Source: Canna indica (Eukaryota; Streptophyta; Magnoliopsida; Zingiberales; Cannaceae). Taken from it: 64,000 nt of DNA. The position numbers were made by a program, and so were the translations under genes. The DNA lies in the NCBI GenBank assembly GCA_034359265.1, contig CP136898.1:42307501-42371500 (forward strand). Reading direction: 5' to 3'. Positions 32,404 to 43,605 of the stretch are shown in pieces. The notes below the pieces were generated by a model, which was not told where the DNA came from, searched no databases, and was given only the letters and a program-made list of their open reading frames with translations. Numbering within the stretch: position 1 is the stretch's first letter; the number at the start of each line of letters is the position of its first letter.

Positions 32404-33078
32404 CAGTGATTTATGGAATACTTGTTAAAGTCTCACGTTGGGTTGATGTTAATTGTGGTCTAGATAACCTTTAAATAGATTGGGCAATTCTCGCTCCATG
32501 AGCTAACTTTTGAGATGCAGTTAGGTTCAAGACTAATTTTCTAACAATACTTTGGGCGTTAAACTCAATATTGATTTCTCAAATAGTACTGAGTGGTGTT
32601 AAAAAATTACTCCTCTTGAGGGCAATTTGCCTAAGCATTCCATTACACTTTTATGGTCTCCTCCCATTGCTAACTAGTATAAAGTTAATTGTGATGGGTC
32701 ATTCTCAAATCAAGAAGGTGGTTTAGGCATCATAATGATATTTGTAACTTTAAACGCGAGTTATGATAGGATATGGATTACATCGAGCTTGAATCGGAGA
32801 ACAAAATTTTAGTGGATATATCACCTCAATAACAAAGCTAAAGTGCCGTGGCAATTCGATCAAAAGATTTGTACAATAATATTGTTGTTTTATTAAATAG
32901 TTTTCAACATATTAAATTAAGTTTTGTAAATAAAAGTACGTGCAAACAAAACTGCTCATTGAGCAGTAAACATAATTCGGAATTCGATTCATCCGCATGA
33001 GCTACAGGATATTTTGTATCTTGACTCTGGCTTAATAGCCTAATAATATCTTTCATTTTTTGCAAAGAAAAAAATTAT
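32404..33078 (+). pseudogene. LINE RNase H region and 3' end
   Basis: Resumes the LINE after the Copia insertion. About 32660-32745 reads WSPPIAN then KVNCDGSFSNQEGGLGII, the start of an RVT_3-type RNase H (NCDGS). Around 32935 there is an ANKTAH-like piece near the end of the domain. It finishes with an A-rich tail at 33061-33078. Only about 280 bases separate this end from the WSD start codon. Confidence 0.75.
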
Positions 33079-33084
33079 GGAATA

Positions 33085-33357
33085 TATATATGCTCTGGCC
33101 AAACACCCAACTAATTTATTTCTTTTGACAAATAAGCTGAAGTTTGTAGGGCAAACTGGGCGAAAAGATGTTCATCTACAATTTTGACTTGTTATATATA
33201 TATTGCGATATTCTTCTTCTTAGGTTACTGTAGTTTTCCTTTTAGTTGCTCAATTAATTCATGATGTGATGTGCATATCTGCATGCATCTTTAAAGTGCA
33301 GCTGCCACATGCGAAGCTGAGGCACAGAGAATTCGGTGAAGTTTCCTCGTGCGTTCC
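33085..33357 (+). promoter_or_regulatory. WSD promoter and 5' leader
   Basis: The sequence between the LINE end and the WSD start. A TATA-like run TTATATATATATTG sits at 33192-33205, about 155 bases upstream of the ATG. The block is partly duplicated at 7400-8226, so it predates the duplication. All DNA upstream of 33079 is LINE. Confidence 0.5.
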
Positions 33358-36272
33358 ATGGCGTATGACGCAGTGAAGAAGATGAAGGCGGAGGAAGAAG
33401 AGATGCTTTTCCCCGACAGGGAGCCGGTGAGCCCAATCGGCCAATACCTCAACAGCTCGGTTATGTCGTTAACCATTCTGGCGATCTTCGAGTTGGATAC
33501 CGCCTTCGATGACTCCTCAACGATGTGGAGTTTGGAGAACGTCTTCTTGCCCGTCCATCCTCGCTTTTCCTCCATCATGGTCAAGGACAAGCACGGTGTC
33601 CAACAATGGAGGAGGGTCTCAGTGAACCTGGAGGACCACATTGACGTCCCTCTCTTCCCCTCCGGCTTGCAAACCTACGATGAGCACGTTCGGGACTACA
33701 TCTCCCGCATCGCGCTCGACCAATTCCCGGCGACCCGGCCGCTCTGGGGTATTCACATCATTAAGTACCCCACGAAGAAAGCGGCGTCGACGGTCGTGCT
33801 CAGGCTCCACCACGCCTTGGGCGACGGCTTCACCTTGATGTGCACCCTTTTCGCCTGCGTTCGGAGAGCGGATGACCCTTCTCTTCCGCTCACCTTCCCT
33901 TCTTCTTCTTCTTCTTCTTCTTCTTCTTCTTCTTCTTCTTCTTCTTCTTCTTCTTCTTCTTCTTCTTCCCCGGGAGCGGCTGCAGTGGCCGGCAAGGGCT
34001 GGCGGCGGGCATGGGGGAGGGTGCCCCGTGCGCTGTCAGTGTGCTTGAACACTGTGCGTGACTTCGGAGGTCAATTGTTGAGGAGCAACTTCCTGGCGGA
34101 TGATCTGACGCCGCTCCGGTCAGCGACTGTCGGAATTGAGTTTCTTCCCCTGGAGATCTGCACCGTCACCTTCTCTCTCGACGACATTAAGCAGATCAAA
34201 GACAAACTTAGTGCGGTATATGCTATTTTTTTGAATTAGTTAATTCATTTTAAATTTATTAGAACAGTTTAATTACAATATTTGATTAATTAATTTAAAA
34301 TAACAAATATGATTAATTTTTAATTGGCTTAATTATATTTTTGGTTTCAAAATATTATATTTTTTATGTTTGGTCCCTCAATTTTAATAATTTTCTATTT
34401 AATCATTCAAAAAATATTTTCATTTTCGTTTGGTCCCTGGTTAACTTTTTGTTAACCGTTGATGTTAAGTGTCAACATGAAATATTGACATGAATTAAAG
34501 AAGGATCAAACGAAAAAAATAAGATATTTGAAGGGACTAGATGGAAAAAATATATATATTAATAATCTAAAATATATAAATATGTATACGTTTTAATAAC
34601 CTTAAGCATAATAATATATAATTATGTTTTAGGTTATTAAATATATTATTATTATTTTCATTTAGTCTCTTAACATATTTTATTTTTTCTGTTTAGTCCC
34701 TCTTTAGTCCATGCCAGCATTTTATGTTGGCATTTAACATCAAAAGTTAACGAATGGATCAAACGGAAATAAAAATAATTTTTAGGGACTAAATGAAATG
34801 TTTTTAAAAATACGGGACCAAATGAAAAAAAATATAATATTTTGAGGGACCAAAAACATAATTAAGTCTTTTTAATTAATTAAAAAAATAATTTTAAATA
34901 ATAAGAAATTAATATTATATACAGTTGGAAATAAATAAGAAAGTAATTATTTTTTTATATGGTTAAGATAAGAAAAAAAATAGAGATAATTAATAATTAA
35001 TAATATTCAAATTTATAATTGATAAGATATTTTTTTATTAACATTATTGAAAATTTATATTCAAATTAATATATTATACTACAATTTATTTTAATTGATT
35101 AATAATATAATAAAATGTAAATTAGTGTAAAATAATTTTTAAAAATAAAATATCTAAAACATGACATACTTTTAAAATTGGTGAAATTTTTTAAAATTTT
35201 CTATGCTCCTAAAAATTCATGAAAATTTTTCTACCACGAATATGATCATGAAAAATTTAAAATTCTTAAATCCATAACATACTTTTAGAAATATCCGGAA
35301 TAATCTTAAAATTAAATTTTCCTACACTTCTAAATATGATTCTTTCAGTTTAACCACTTTATTAAAATCTCTTGATAAAGTTTTTAAATGGCTTAAGATG
35401 AAATATTTTTTATTATACATAACATCAAACTATTTTTAGCAATCCATATTTGGTAGCTAAATGTTATTTTAGTGACTAAAAGTATGGTTTTCTTGATTTT
35501 TAGTCACTTATACAAAATGGCAATAGTACAAAAATTCAATGAAAAATTGGCATCATTTTAAATGAAAAATAGACATCATTTTAAATGAAAAATTTGACAC
35601 TGGATAGATATGAAAATCAAAATTTTGATACTTTTAGAATTTAGACGTGACTAAATTGGAGCCAGAAATGAATAGTGGAAGGATAGGAATAACGACATTA
35701 ATCTCTAAGTAGAATGATTAAAAAAATTACTATGTGATTTTTAAACATGTATTTTAGATTTTTTAAAAAAAATTAATGAATTGAAAAGGTAATACATGAT
35801 TAGTTAATCATTTAGGAGTTATTTATAATAATTGATGATGATTAATAAAAAATAGATCGATGTGTGATTGAGAAGCCCGCTTAATTCCTATTAGGAAAGA
35901 TGCACCAATTTTGTCAGAACCAACGCGATGATAGAATATTAACTAGTGTTGAAATTGATGTCTGTATCAAGCGCAAGCGCCGGTGTCAATGCAAAGCTTT
36001 CAAAAAAATTTGTTGTAGTTTAAGAGTTTTTTAGTAGCTCAAAATTAAATAAAATAGTTTTATTATGCATAATATGAATTTATTTTTATCAATTCATATA
36101 AGTATTTAAGTATTTATTTAGTGGCTGAATATTATTTTAGTAAGTAAAATTTTTGTTTTCTTTGTTTATTAGATCTAAATTCGGTTCTTTTTTTGATAAA
36201 TAACATAAATATATTTAGATCTATATTATTTTTTAGGCGAAATAATATGAAACATTATTTTGGTGACTAAAA

Positions 36273-36304
<32 letters not shown>

Positions 36305-37923
36305 AGTCACTTAAAGATTTTAGAAAAAGCCTTTAACTATATAAATATTTTGTTCTTTTTAGATTAACTATAGAATGCATTTATTTCGGCAATCCCCGTA
36401 GTATTTCTTAGTGCCCAAAATTATTATTTCTTGATTTATTAGTGACTGAACAAGCTTTTGCAGAATTGCTTAAGTGTCTAAATTGTATTTTTTTTGTTAG
36501 GTATAGTAGGAATTTTTTTGATATTTTTTAGTGTTATGTATCGATGAAACACTATTTTAATAGCTAAATATTTTTTTGATTTTTTAGTTAACTAAATAAG
36601 ATAATTTAGGCATTTCTTGAAGTGATTAAAAAAAATAGTAATTTTAATCATTAATATAATGTTTCGCCACTAAACAACAATATATAAATTATCAATAATA
36701 ATTTCATGTTATACTTTAATAAAAAAAGAAAGGCTTTAAGTTTCTAAAAGACTATAAAAATAATTGGTCAGTAGTAAAAATAGTGGAAAATTTAATTTCA
36801 AAAGCATTATGGATATTATAAAAATTATATATATTATGGATCTAAAAAAATTTGGATTCCTTATTATTGATCTAAAGCTTCCAGAATTTTATCTATTTTT
36901 ATTATTGATCTAGAAAATCGTAGAAAGCAATTTGAAGCTACAAATAAAGAAAAATAAAAAAGAAACAAATGAAAAACACTCCAAATTTCAATCTTAGTTA
37001 ATCAATGAGATTACTACCAACAAGCACTAATCATTTACTTTTGTATATCTTATGTGATTTTTACCAAGCAAGACGGTGAATGACGTCATCGTTGGAACAA
37101 TATTCTACGGTAGCCAACTGTACCTGCAACAAGCCAAAGCTGAAGGCTCCTCAAAGAAGACGAAGGCTGTGCAGGTGACAGCGTTGGTGCTCCTCAACAC
37201 AAGGATGTCAACAAGATACCAAACTCCACACGAGTTAAGGAAATCCCACTCCACCAGTCCCTGGGGCAACAACTTTGCCTTCCTCCATATCCCAGTCCCA
37301 GTAAGCAGCCACCATGATCCACTGAGCTTCGTTTTTAAAGCAAGGCAGACCATCAAAACAAAGAGGAGATCACTTGCTGTGTATCTAAATGGCATAATGC
37401 TCGAAATCATCAGAAAAGTCAAAGGTGCAGAGGTATATATATATATATACTTTTAAGAAATAAGTCAATGTCTCTCGAATCAATTTGTGATGACTGATAT
37501 ATATATATATACTTTGTTCCTTTATTATATCTGAGGCTGCTGCAAGGTACATTCATACTTCTCTAATGAATACAAGCATGACGATATCCAACTTGACTGG
37601 GCCAATCGAGCGAATCAGCATGGCAGGTCATCCAGTGAAGAGCTTCTATTTCATGACATTTGGTAGTCCCCAGGTAATTCTACAGGGACAATATTATAAT
37701 TCTAGTAATGGACAAAGTAAGTCTTTCAACTAACAATTGATGTATTCTTTTGAAATTAATGTATATGGCATTATGGCAGAGCCTTACTATAACAATGGTG
37801 AGTTATATGGGAAAACTGACGGTGGCGATGGGCGTCGAGAAGGCCTTTATAGACTCTGGACTTCTTGTCTCCTGCATGGAGAAATCATTTCAAGATATCT
37901 TCGACGCAGCCATGAAAAAGTAA
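33358..37923 (+). CDS. Wax ester synthase/diacylglycerol acyltransferase (WSD1-like)
   Basis: Bifunctional acyltransferase family that joins fatty acyl-CoA to fatty alcohols or diacylglycerol, typically at the endoplasmic reticulum in cuticular wax synthesis. Exons 33358-34215, 37073-37432, 37536-37673 and 37780-37923 splice in frame at GT/AG sites to about 499 residues (the Arabidopsis protein is near 480). The start ATG lies in TTCCATGG. The N-terminal half has EPVSPIGQYLNSS, FLPVHPRFSSIMV, DQFPATRPLWGIHI and the catalytic HHALGDG (HHxxxDG). The C-terminal DUF1298 half has TVNDVIVGTIFYGSQLYLQ, NNFAFLHIPVP, TISNLTGPIE and GVEKAFIDSGLLVSCMEKSF, ending DAAMKK. A 23-serine run lies in the inter-domain linker. 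I see no stop or frameshift. Intron 1 (2.86 kb) contains a MITE. Specific paralogue and substrate cannot be told from sequence. Confidence 0.93.
33901..33969 (+). repeat. (TCT)22 microsatellite coding polyserine
   Basis: Twenty-two TCT codons and one TCC in frame in WSD exon 1, after LPLTFP and before PGAA, between the acyltransferase half and the DUF1298 half. It accounts for the protein being slightly longer than its family. Prone to length polymorphism. Confidence 0.97.
34326..34868. mobile_element. Mutator-type MITE in WSD intron 1, 543 bp
   Basis: Terminal inverted repeats of about 30 bases (GGCTTAATTATATTTTTGGT against the complement of the right end) and a perfect 9-base duplication TTTTTAATT (34317-34325, 34869-34877). 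A 9-base target is the Mutator signature. The interior contains TTTGGTCCCT motifs in inverted orientation. No coding sequence. Confidence 0.88.
34869..37072. other. Rest of WSD intron 1
   Basis: Very AT-rich. Degenerate repeats of a TTAGTGACTAAA / TTTAGTCACTTA motif (35470-36670) and an ATT trinucleotide run (36279-36303) are seen, plus a more GC-balanced patch at 35870-36000. No coding exon is recognised; the acceptor ACCAAGCAAG is at 37063-37072. Confidence 0.5.
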
Positions 37924-38334
37924 TTAATTAATTTCAATTACTGAATAATTCAGTAATGAACTATTATTATATATTCGTAAAATGTAATGAATCAAGTTCT
38001 CTTCGTAATTAGACTCTTGGCAGGTAATAATGTATTCTCAAATATATATTAAGTAATGATATGCTTACACAGCAATCAACTGTATATATATACCACCATG
38101 CATGAAGCAATCAAGTGTAAGTACGTGGCTTCGAATTAGTGGAGAGGAGAATGATAAATATTTTGTTAATTCCTCACAAGTACATATTACCCGATTAAAT
38201 ACATAGATGTCACATCCTAACTCAGGGTCACGTGACCGACCTAAAATACCACATGTACTCCGAAGCCTAACAACAATATATTATTGGGTCAGGGAGAACC
38301 GGGAAAGCAATATAATTTTATTTTCACGCAACGA
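37924..38334. other. WSD 3' flank
   Basis: AT-rich sequence after the WSD stop, presumably including its 3' untranslated region. I see no definite polyadenylation signal and no other feature. Confidence 0.4.
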
Positions 38335-39700
38335 CACTACAAGAAAATAAGGCTTCACCGACGGATTTATTACCAACCGATACTTTTTGTTGGTATTACC
38401 AACAAAATCACCGACAGATATATATATTTGTTGGTAAAATTTAGAAAACCCTATATTTTTTCATTTCCCTCTTATTTTTCAGCCGACCAGCTCTCCCCCC
38501 CCTCGGGGGGACAAAAGTTTGCAGACGCGTGATTCTTTCCATCCGACTCCTCCTTTGTGCCGCACGATTCTTCTCCAACTGTGACAAACTCGTGTTGTGT
38601 GACTCTTCTCCAGCCGCGACGCTTCTTCATCCGACGAATTTGTGCAGGCCCCTTTCTTCCCTGCCACCCGCGATTTTCGGATACCGCTCGTCGTAGAAAT
38701 CTGCATTACCCGCCGCCGCAGTTGCCCTAGTTGTTCTCCATTTTCTCTCGACGTAGTGGGAAGAGGAAGGATCGTTTCCTTCTCCCTATCTTTGCAGCCA
38801 TGCATGCCCCAGTCTTCATTCTCAGTAAGCCCCTCTAACTCCCGTCAAAATCTATGGATCTTGCAATTTTCTCCATCTTGATTGTTGAGGTCGAATGCGA
38901 TCATTTTTCCTTTCCAGTCGTTTTCAAAGCGGAGGTTTGGTCCTTGATAATGATTTCAGTATCTTCTCTCTCTATCTGCTTCATTATCAGTATGTGCTCT
39001 CTCTGCAATGAAGTTTATGGCTTGACAAATATTGAGGATTTAATTGGATCTCGATTGCATGCCCTATTTTGCTAGAGATGTTCCACTTAGATGTTACAGA
39101 AATGGAGGAGAAACGTAATGTCAAAATGGAGGATAAGTTTTTGATGTCGTTACCTATTTTGAGATGAAGATTCTCATTTGACAAGTTGAACTAAGGATTT
39201 TAGCAAACCCTACCTCAACATTACTGATATTGCAGCTACTGATATTTTGCTTGACTTTATTTAATCCCTTTCGATAGAGATGTTGAATTTTAGATACTAT
39301 ATTATAGAGTTTTAGTTTCGAACTATAGAAACATATTTTGTTTGCTAACTGAACGGACCCTAATATATTGTAGAGTTTGTACAAATGAAACCAATGTGGA
39401 TGGTGGTAAATGCATATAGTTTATATTTGTTTCATTTCACTTGACTTGTAATCAAGCTGATGTGTTAGGAACCATTAGCAAATAGGCTGTAACTTGACAT
39501 TTTTAATTCAAAGAATTCCTTGCTACTTAAACAAATGTACCAAATCACCTCTATCATATACGCTTTTCTCATTGAATATTTTATAGTGTTTCTACTGCTT
39601 TTGTTATTCCAGAATAAAAGTGAGTCCGCCATCATTAGCAGTGCCATACCTCAGGCCGGCTCATGCTCTGGAAAACAAACATGGAAATAAAAGTGAGTAT
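38335..39700 (+). mobile_element. CACTA-C2: 5' end of a CACTA-C family element
   Basis: Starts CACTACAAGAAAATAAGG, the complement of the terminus at 7320, followed by GTTGGTATTACCAAC and ACCGACGG motifs (38350-38440). 38460-38830 is a pyrimidine-rich leader; 38830-39640 is intron-like, AT-rich sequence. No 3' terminus was found; the element gives way to gypsy sequence near 39700. Confidence 0.65.
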
Positions 39701-39724
39701 AAAACTTAGTGAATGGTCTCCCAA

Positions 39725-40855
39725 CCCTCACTAAACTCGGTCGGCGCCATCCGATATTGGGGGAATGGATATCGGTTTCACCCCCGGCTGCAAGTCAATG
39801 CATAACTCAATCTCTCTGTCTAGCGGTAACCCCAGAAGTTCCTCAAGGAACACGTCAGGGAACTCACAGATCACCAGAGTCTCTCTCAGCCCTATAGCTG
39901 CACCTCCGATTTCATCCGCCACAGATACAAAAGCTAGGAAGGACTAGCAGCCTCCACATAGTAACTTTCGAGCCTTCAAGGCTGAAATCACCCTGCAAGA
40001 GTCCCTTTTTCCTTCACCCTAGAAGATCAACTGCAGCAACTCCGGCTTAGTAAATATAACTGCCTTAGCCCTGTAGTCCACCTTCGCATAATGGGCAGCC
40101 AACCAATCCATACCCAGAATGACATCCAACTCTAGTGATGGAAGTAGAATCAGATCAGCTGCCAAGAGGTAGTCATAAACATACACCTCATAGTCATGAA
40201 AGATCAATTCGGCTATAGTCACTTCGCCCGTAAGCGTTGACACCACAAGCCGTGTCTCAAGCAATTTTTCTTCTCTTAGTAATAAGGGCACAGATAAAGC
40301 AGATACAAAAAAATGAGCAGCTCTTGGGTCAAATAGAACATATGAAATAGCAGAACCAACTGAAAGTGTACCTGCTACCACGGCGTTCTATGCCTCAGCG
40401 CCATCTGGTGTAAGTGAGAAAACCCGAGCAGGAGCCTGCCCAGAAGTACTCGGTCACTGCCCTCTGCCCTGGGTTTGACCCCTCTGAGCCACTGAAGCTA
40501 TGGACACCGATGCTTTCCCCCGTGATTGGGCTGCTCCCTGACCCCCACTGACAGGACAATCCTTCTTGAAGTGCCCCTACTGACCGCATCCGAAATAGGC
40601 ATCTAAACGACCATAGCATACCCCCCAGTGCCGTCTACCACACTATCCACAAGACGGTGGTGCCTCAGGCCTCCTCGGTAGAGATGTATCCCCTGTAGGT
40701 GTCCTCTGTACAGAACTCGGCCCTGAATGGCCTCTGACTATGCTCTGTCCTCTACCCACCTACAGAACTAGCCTCGCGACGATGCCCTCAGAGTGGGCAT
40801 GTCGCCCCACTGGTCCATCAGATCTAGACTTCTTCCTCGAGTGCCCCTCAATGTC
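39725..40855 (-). pseudogene. Ty3/gypsy gag-protease-RT fragment (Del/Tekay-like)
   Basis: Minus-strand remnant. From about 40615: a zinc knuckle reading CGQ-stop-GHFKKDCPV; 40381-40019: aspartic protease region VLFDPRAAHFFVSAL (the catalytic D-S/T-G reads DPR) and DVILGMDWLAAHYAKVDYRAKAV; 39922-39735: start of reverse transcriptase, EFPDVFLEELLGLPLDREIE and GVKPISIPP. It ends before the catalytic blocks. The right border fuses to CACTA-4 at about 40855. Chromovirus-like by similarity of these blocks. Confidence 0.8.
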
Positions 40856-42741
40856 CCGACTTCACGTGACTCCCCATGATAAGTCCGTCCATAGAAAATA
40901 TCTTGGTGCAAATCCTTTGCTATACAGATGCAGAGTGATAGTTTCTCGATCCAAAAATCGTCCATTCAAGCAAATGCGGCACGAACATCGGATTTTATCA
41001 CATGCGCTAACGAATTTTCGATTTGAATAGGCGAAATTTAGGAAGTAAGTTACACCTAATTGAAACTCATCCGTTAAAGCTCCACGATCAAGACGTCGGT
41101 ACATCCAACTTCGATCGCCCGACATGGTTCTGTCAATCAATGACAATTTCTTTAGTTAATGTCTTTATGTGAGATGGTCCTATTCCATTCGGGATTCATG
41201 TTATTCATATTGCACTAAGATTTCTTTTAACTGCTAACTTCATTCTAAATTTCGGTAGCATCTCCCTACAGTTCTCCGAATACGCATATCATCTGGGCGT
41301 GTATCGAAGAACAAGAGAGATACAATAGCTAAAATTTAAGAATTAATGAGTTAACGGTTAAAAGAAAAAAACTAAGTGCAATACAAATAACTATGTTCAC
41401 AAATTTTCCAATCGGGGACAATTCAAGAGTTGTATGTCGTATAAAAGATCATCTACTTCTTTTACATGAACATACAACCCCCGAACGGATCTAAGGTTTT
41501 GCTAAATCATATTCGACTCGTCGATGTGTACGTGAAACGTATCAACTCGTCAGATGAATGATTATTTTCTAAATTTTTGGATGTCGATTTGAATTCCGAC
41601 GCGAGTCCAATGTCGACGATTCCAGCGCGAGTCCAAAGTGGACGATTCTAATTAATCTAAATCTAAAAATTAACATTAAAATTAATCTAAACTAAAATTA
41701 ATTGACAGATATAACCTAAAATTTAATCTAAATCTAATTAACATTAAAAAAATATTAAACATTATAATCTAAATAATTAATCTAAACATTAAACATTTAA
41801 CCTAAAAAATCATTAAACATTAACCTATATTAATCTAAACATTAAACATTAAACATTTAATCTAGATTAATCTAAACATGAAAAATTAACCTAAAACATG
41901 AAAAATTAATCTAAAATATGATAATTTTATCTAAACAGTAAACAATTACATAGATAATTAAACCCTAATCAAATTTTATTAGGGTTTAATTAAACTCTAA
42001 TAAACTTTTGATTAGGGTTTAATAAAACCCTAACCAACATTTCGGCGCCGGAGTTCACAGTGAACTTCGGCGTCGGCGTCTAGTGTCCGACATTGGACAC
42101 TAGACATTGGTCCGGCATTCGACGGCTGGCCAAAACCCTAATGTTTAGGGTTTCAGTCGGCCCTAATAAAGGAGAAGAGCATGGGAGAGCTAATACCAGG
42201 AAACCTTAATGTCGAAGGGTGCGGCGAGCAGCATCGGCGGGCGAAGAATCGGCGTCAGCAGGCGTCGGCGGCATCTGCAGAGAAGAAAGAAGCGGGGAAG
42301 AAAGGGGTTGGGCACGATCACGAGTTAAATAAACTCATCAGCAATGGCTCACTTATTCGTTGCAGAGCCGTTATTAATAAATACATATCATCAACAATGG
42401 CCGCCCGTCCGTTGCAGAGCTGTTGTTGATAAGTATTTCATTTTCGCGCTGCGAGCGCGCCATCGACTAAAGAGCAACGGTGCAAAAACCGTAAGTAGGT
42501 CATTGCTAATGTGATAATGTCATTAGCAACAGCCGACGCAACATTTAGTAAGCCGTTGTTGATAAGTTATTTTCTTTGCGCACCCCGTTCACGCAATCCA
42601 CTTGTTAGCAACGGCCCGAGCGACCGTTAAAATGTCATTGCAAATATATCACATTTGCAAGGGCCCGAGCGGCCGTAAGAACGCCGTTAGTTAATGCAAC
42701 AGCGTGGGCGGCCGTTGCTGATTAACACATTTCTAGTAATG
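40856..42741 (-). mobile_element. CACTA-4: minus-strand element, 5' part only
   Basis: 5' terminus at 42741 (minus strand CATTACTAGAAATGTG, one base off CACTACTAGAAA), then GCAACGGC/GGCCGTTGC subterminal repeats (42330-42720), a GC-rich leader (42030-42300), an AT-rich block of AACATTAAACATT-like repeats (41650-41960), two GTCCA-N3-TGGAC units (41604-41646) and the family leader (41395-41500). Only the first domain of the transposase is left before a junction with gypsy sequence at about 40855. Confidence 0.82.
40862..41146 (-). pseudogene. CACTA-4 transposase N-terminal fragment
   Basis: Transposase-associated domain, the best-preserved copy of this N-terminus: MSGDRSWMYRRL, TYFLNFAYSNRKF, IRCSCRICLN, RETITLHLYSKGF, ending at the W..LSWGV block where the relatives read W..HGE. 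The MSGDRSWMYRR start was used to place the start of the CACTA-1 gene. The rest of the gene is absent. Confidence 0.85.
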
Positions 42742-42870
42742 TTGGTAGGGAAGGCCCTCCGACCCATGATCGCTCGTACACTGTGCGTACCACTCGGCCT
42801 GCATGCGGCCCATAGTCATCATGTGCACTATGCGCACTACTTGGCCCACCGGCCCCATGTATCTTGTGCG

Positions 42871-42985
42871 CGGAGTGCACCACTCGGCCTAATAAGGCTC
42901 ATAAACACCTCGTGCAATATGCGCACCACTCGGCCTAATAAGGCTCATAAACACCTCGTGCAATATGCGCAGCACTCGGCCCAAT
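42871..42985. repeat. 46-bp tandem repeat
   Basis: About two and a half copies of CACTCGGCCTAATAAGGCTC plus ATAAACACCTCGTGCAATAT and GCGCAC, the full copies nearly identical. Confidence 0.8.
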
Positions 42986-43304
42986 ATGGCCCAGTCCACT
43001 ACTTGAGGGTCACATCCTCATGTCAACACACACAAGGTTCACTTACCCCTGGTATCAACTAAAACTCCAATTGTTTATAACGGATTAGGAACGTCGCACC
43101 GAGCCGGCAACCTGACCCGATTAACATGCACTACAAAAATCCCAGCTTACTAAAATAGTCCAATTCCTATCCCCACATTACTGTTCTATATTCCCAAAAC
43201 ATACCTTACACGCAAATCAATAGGTTACGTCAGTACTTTTTGCATTAAATTGATTGTCCAAACTGTTAAATCAATTCAACATAAATTTGACTAAATTTCC
43301 AGCC

Positions 43305-43605
43305 CAACACATTTCAGCTTCTATTATGTATATCATTTCAGCATCATGTCTAATGAAATTTCAGCATCATATTATATGAAATTTAAGTCTCAAACATAAG
43401 GAATTTCAGCAACATTACTATGAAATTTTCAGCATCAAGACTATACAATTTCAGCATGAAAAACTATGAAATTTCAACATTAAACTTAGGGAATTTCTGC
43501 GCTATATATACTAAGGTAATTTTCTACTTTTATACACCAATTTCAACATGAAGTTTCAGCAATGATAACCTATAAATTTCAGCAATAATAAACCATATAA
43601 ATTCA
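43305..43605. repeat. Degenerate AATTTCAGCA repeats
   Basis: At least ten copies of AAATTTCAGCATCA or close variants at irregular 20-35 base spacing, all in the same orientation. Origin unknown. Confidence 0.6.

Larger units (their letters stand above)
8227..33078 (+). mobile_element. LINE retrotransposon, fragmented by nested insertions
   Basis: A plant L1-type LINE on the plus strand, visible as 8227-8530, 8828-9954, about 12005-12463, 23176-24525 and 32404-33078. In order these encode endonuclease, reverse transcriptase, zf-RVT and RNase H. It ends in an A-rich stretch (TTTGCAAAGAAAAAAATT, 33061-33078). No ORF1 is seen, so it is probably 5' truncated. Its reading frame rejoins across several insertions. 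I found no clear target duplication for the LINE itself. All parts contain stops or frameshifts. Confidence 0.82.

Noticed and set aside
33753..34052. Open frame with a polyglutamate run opposite the WSD exon
   Set aside because: Shadow of the (TCT)n tract on the complementary strand.
43130..43150. CACTACAAAAATCCC as a further CACTA 5' end
   Set aside because: No subterminal repeats follow and no matching 3' terminus was seen.
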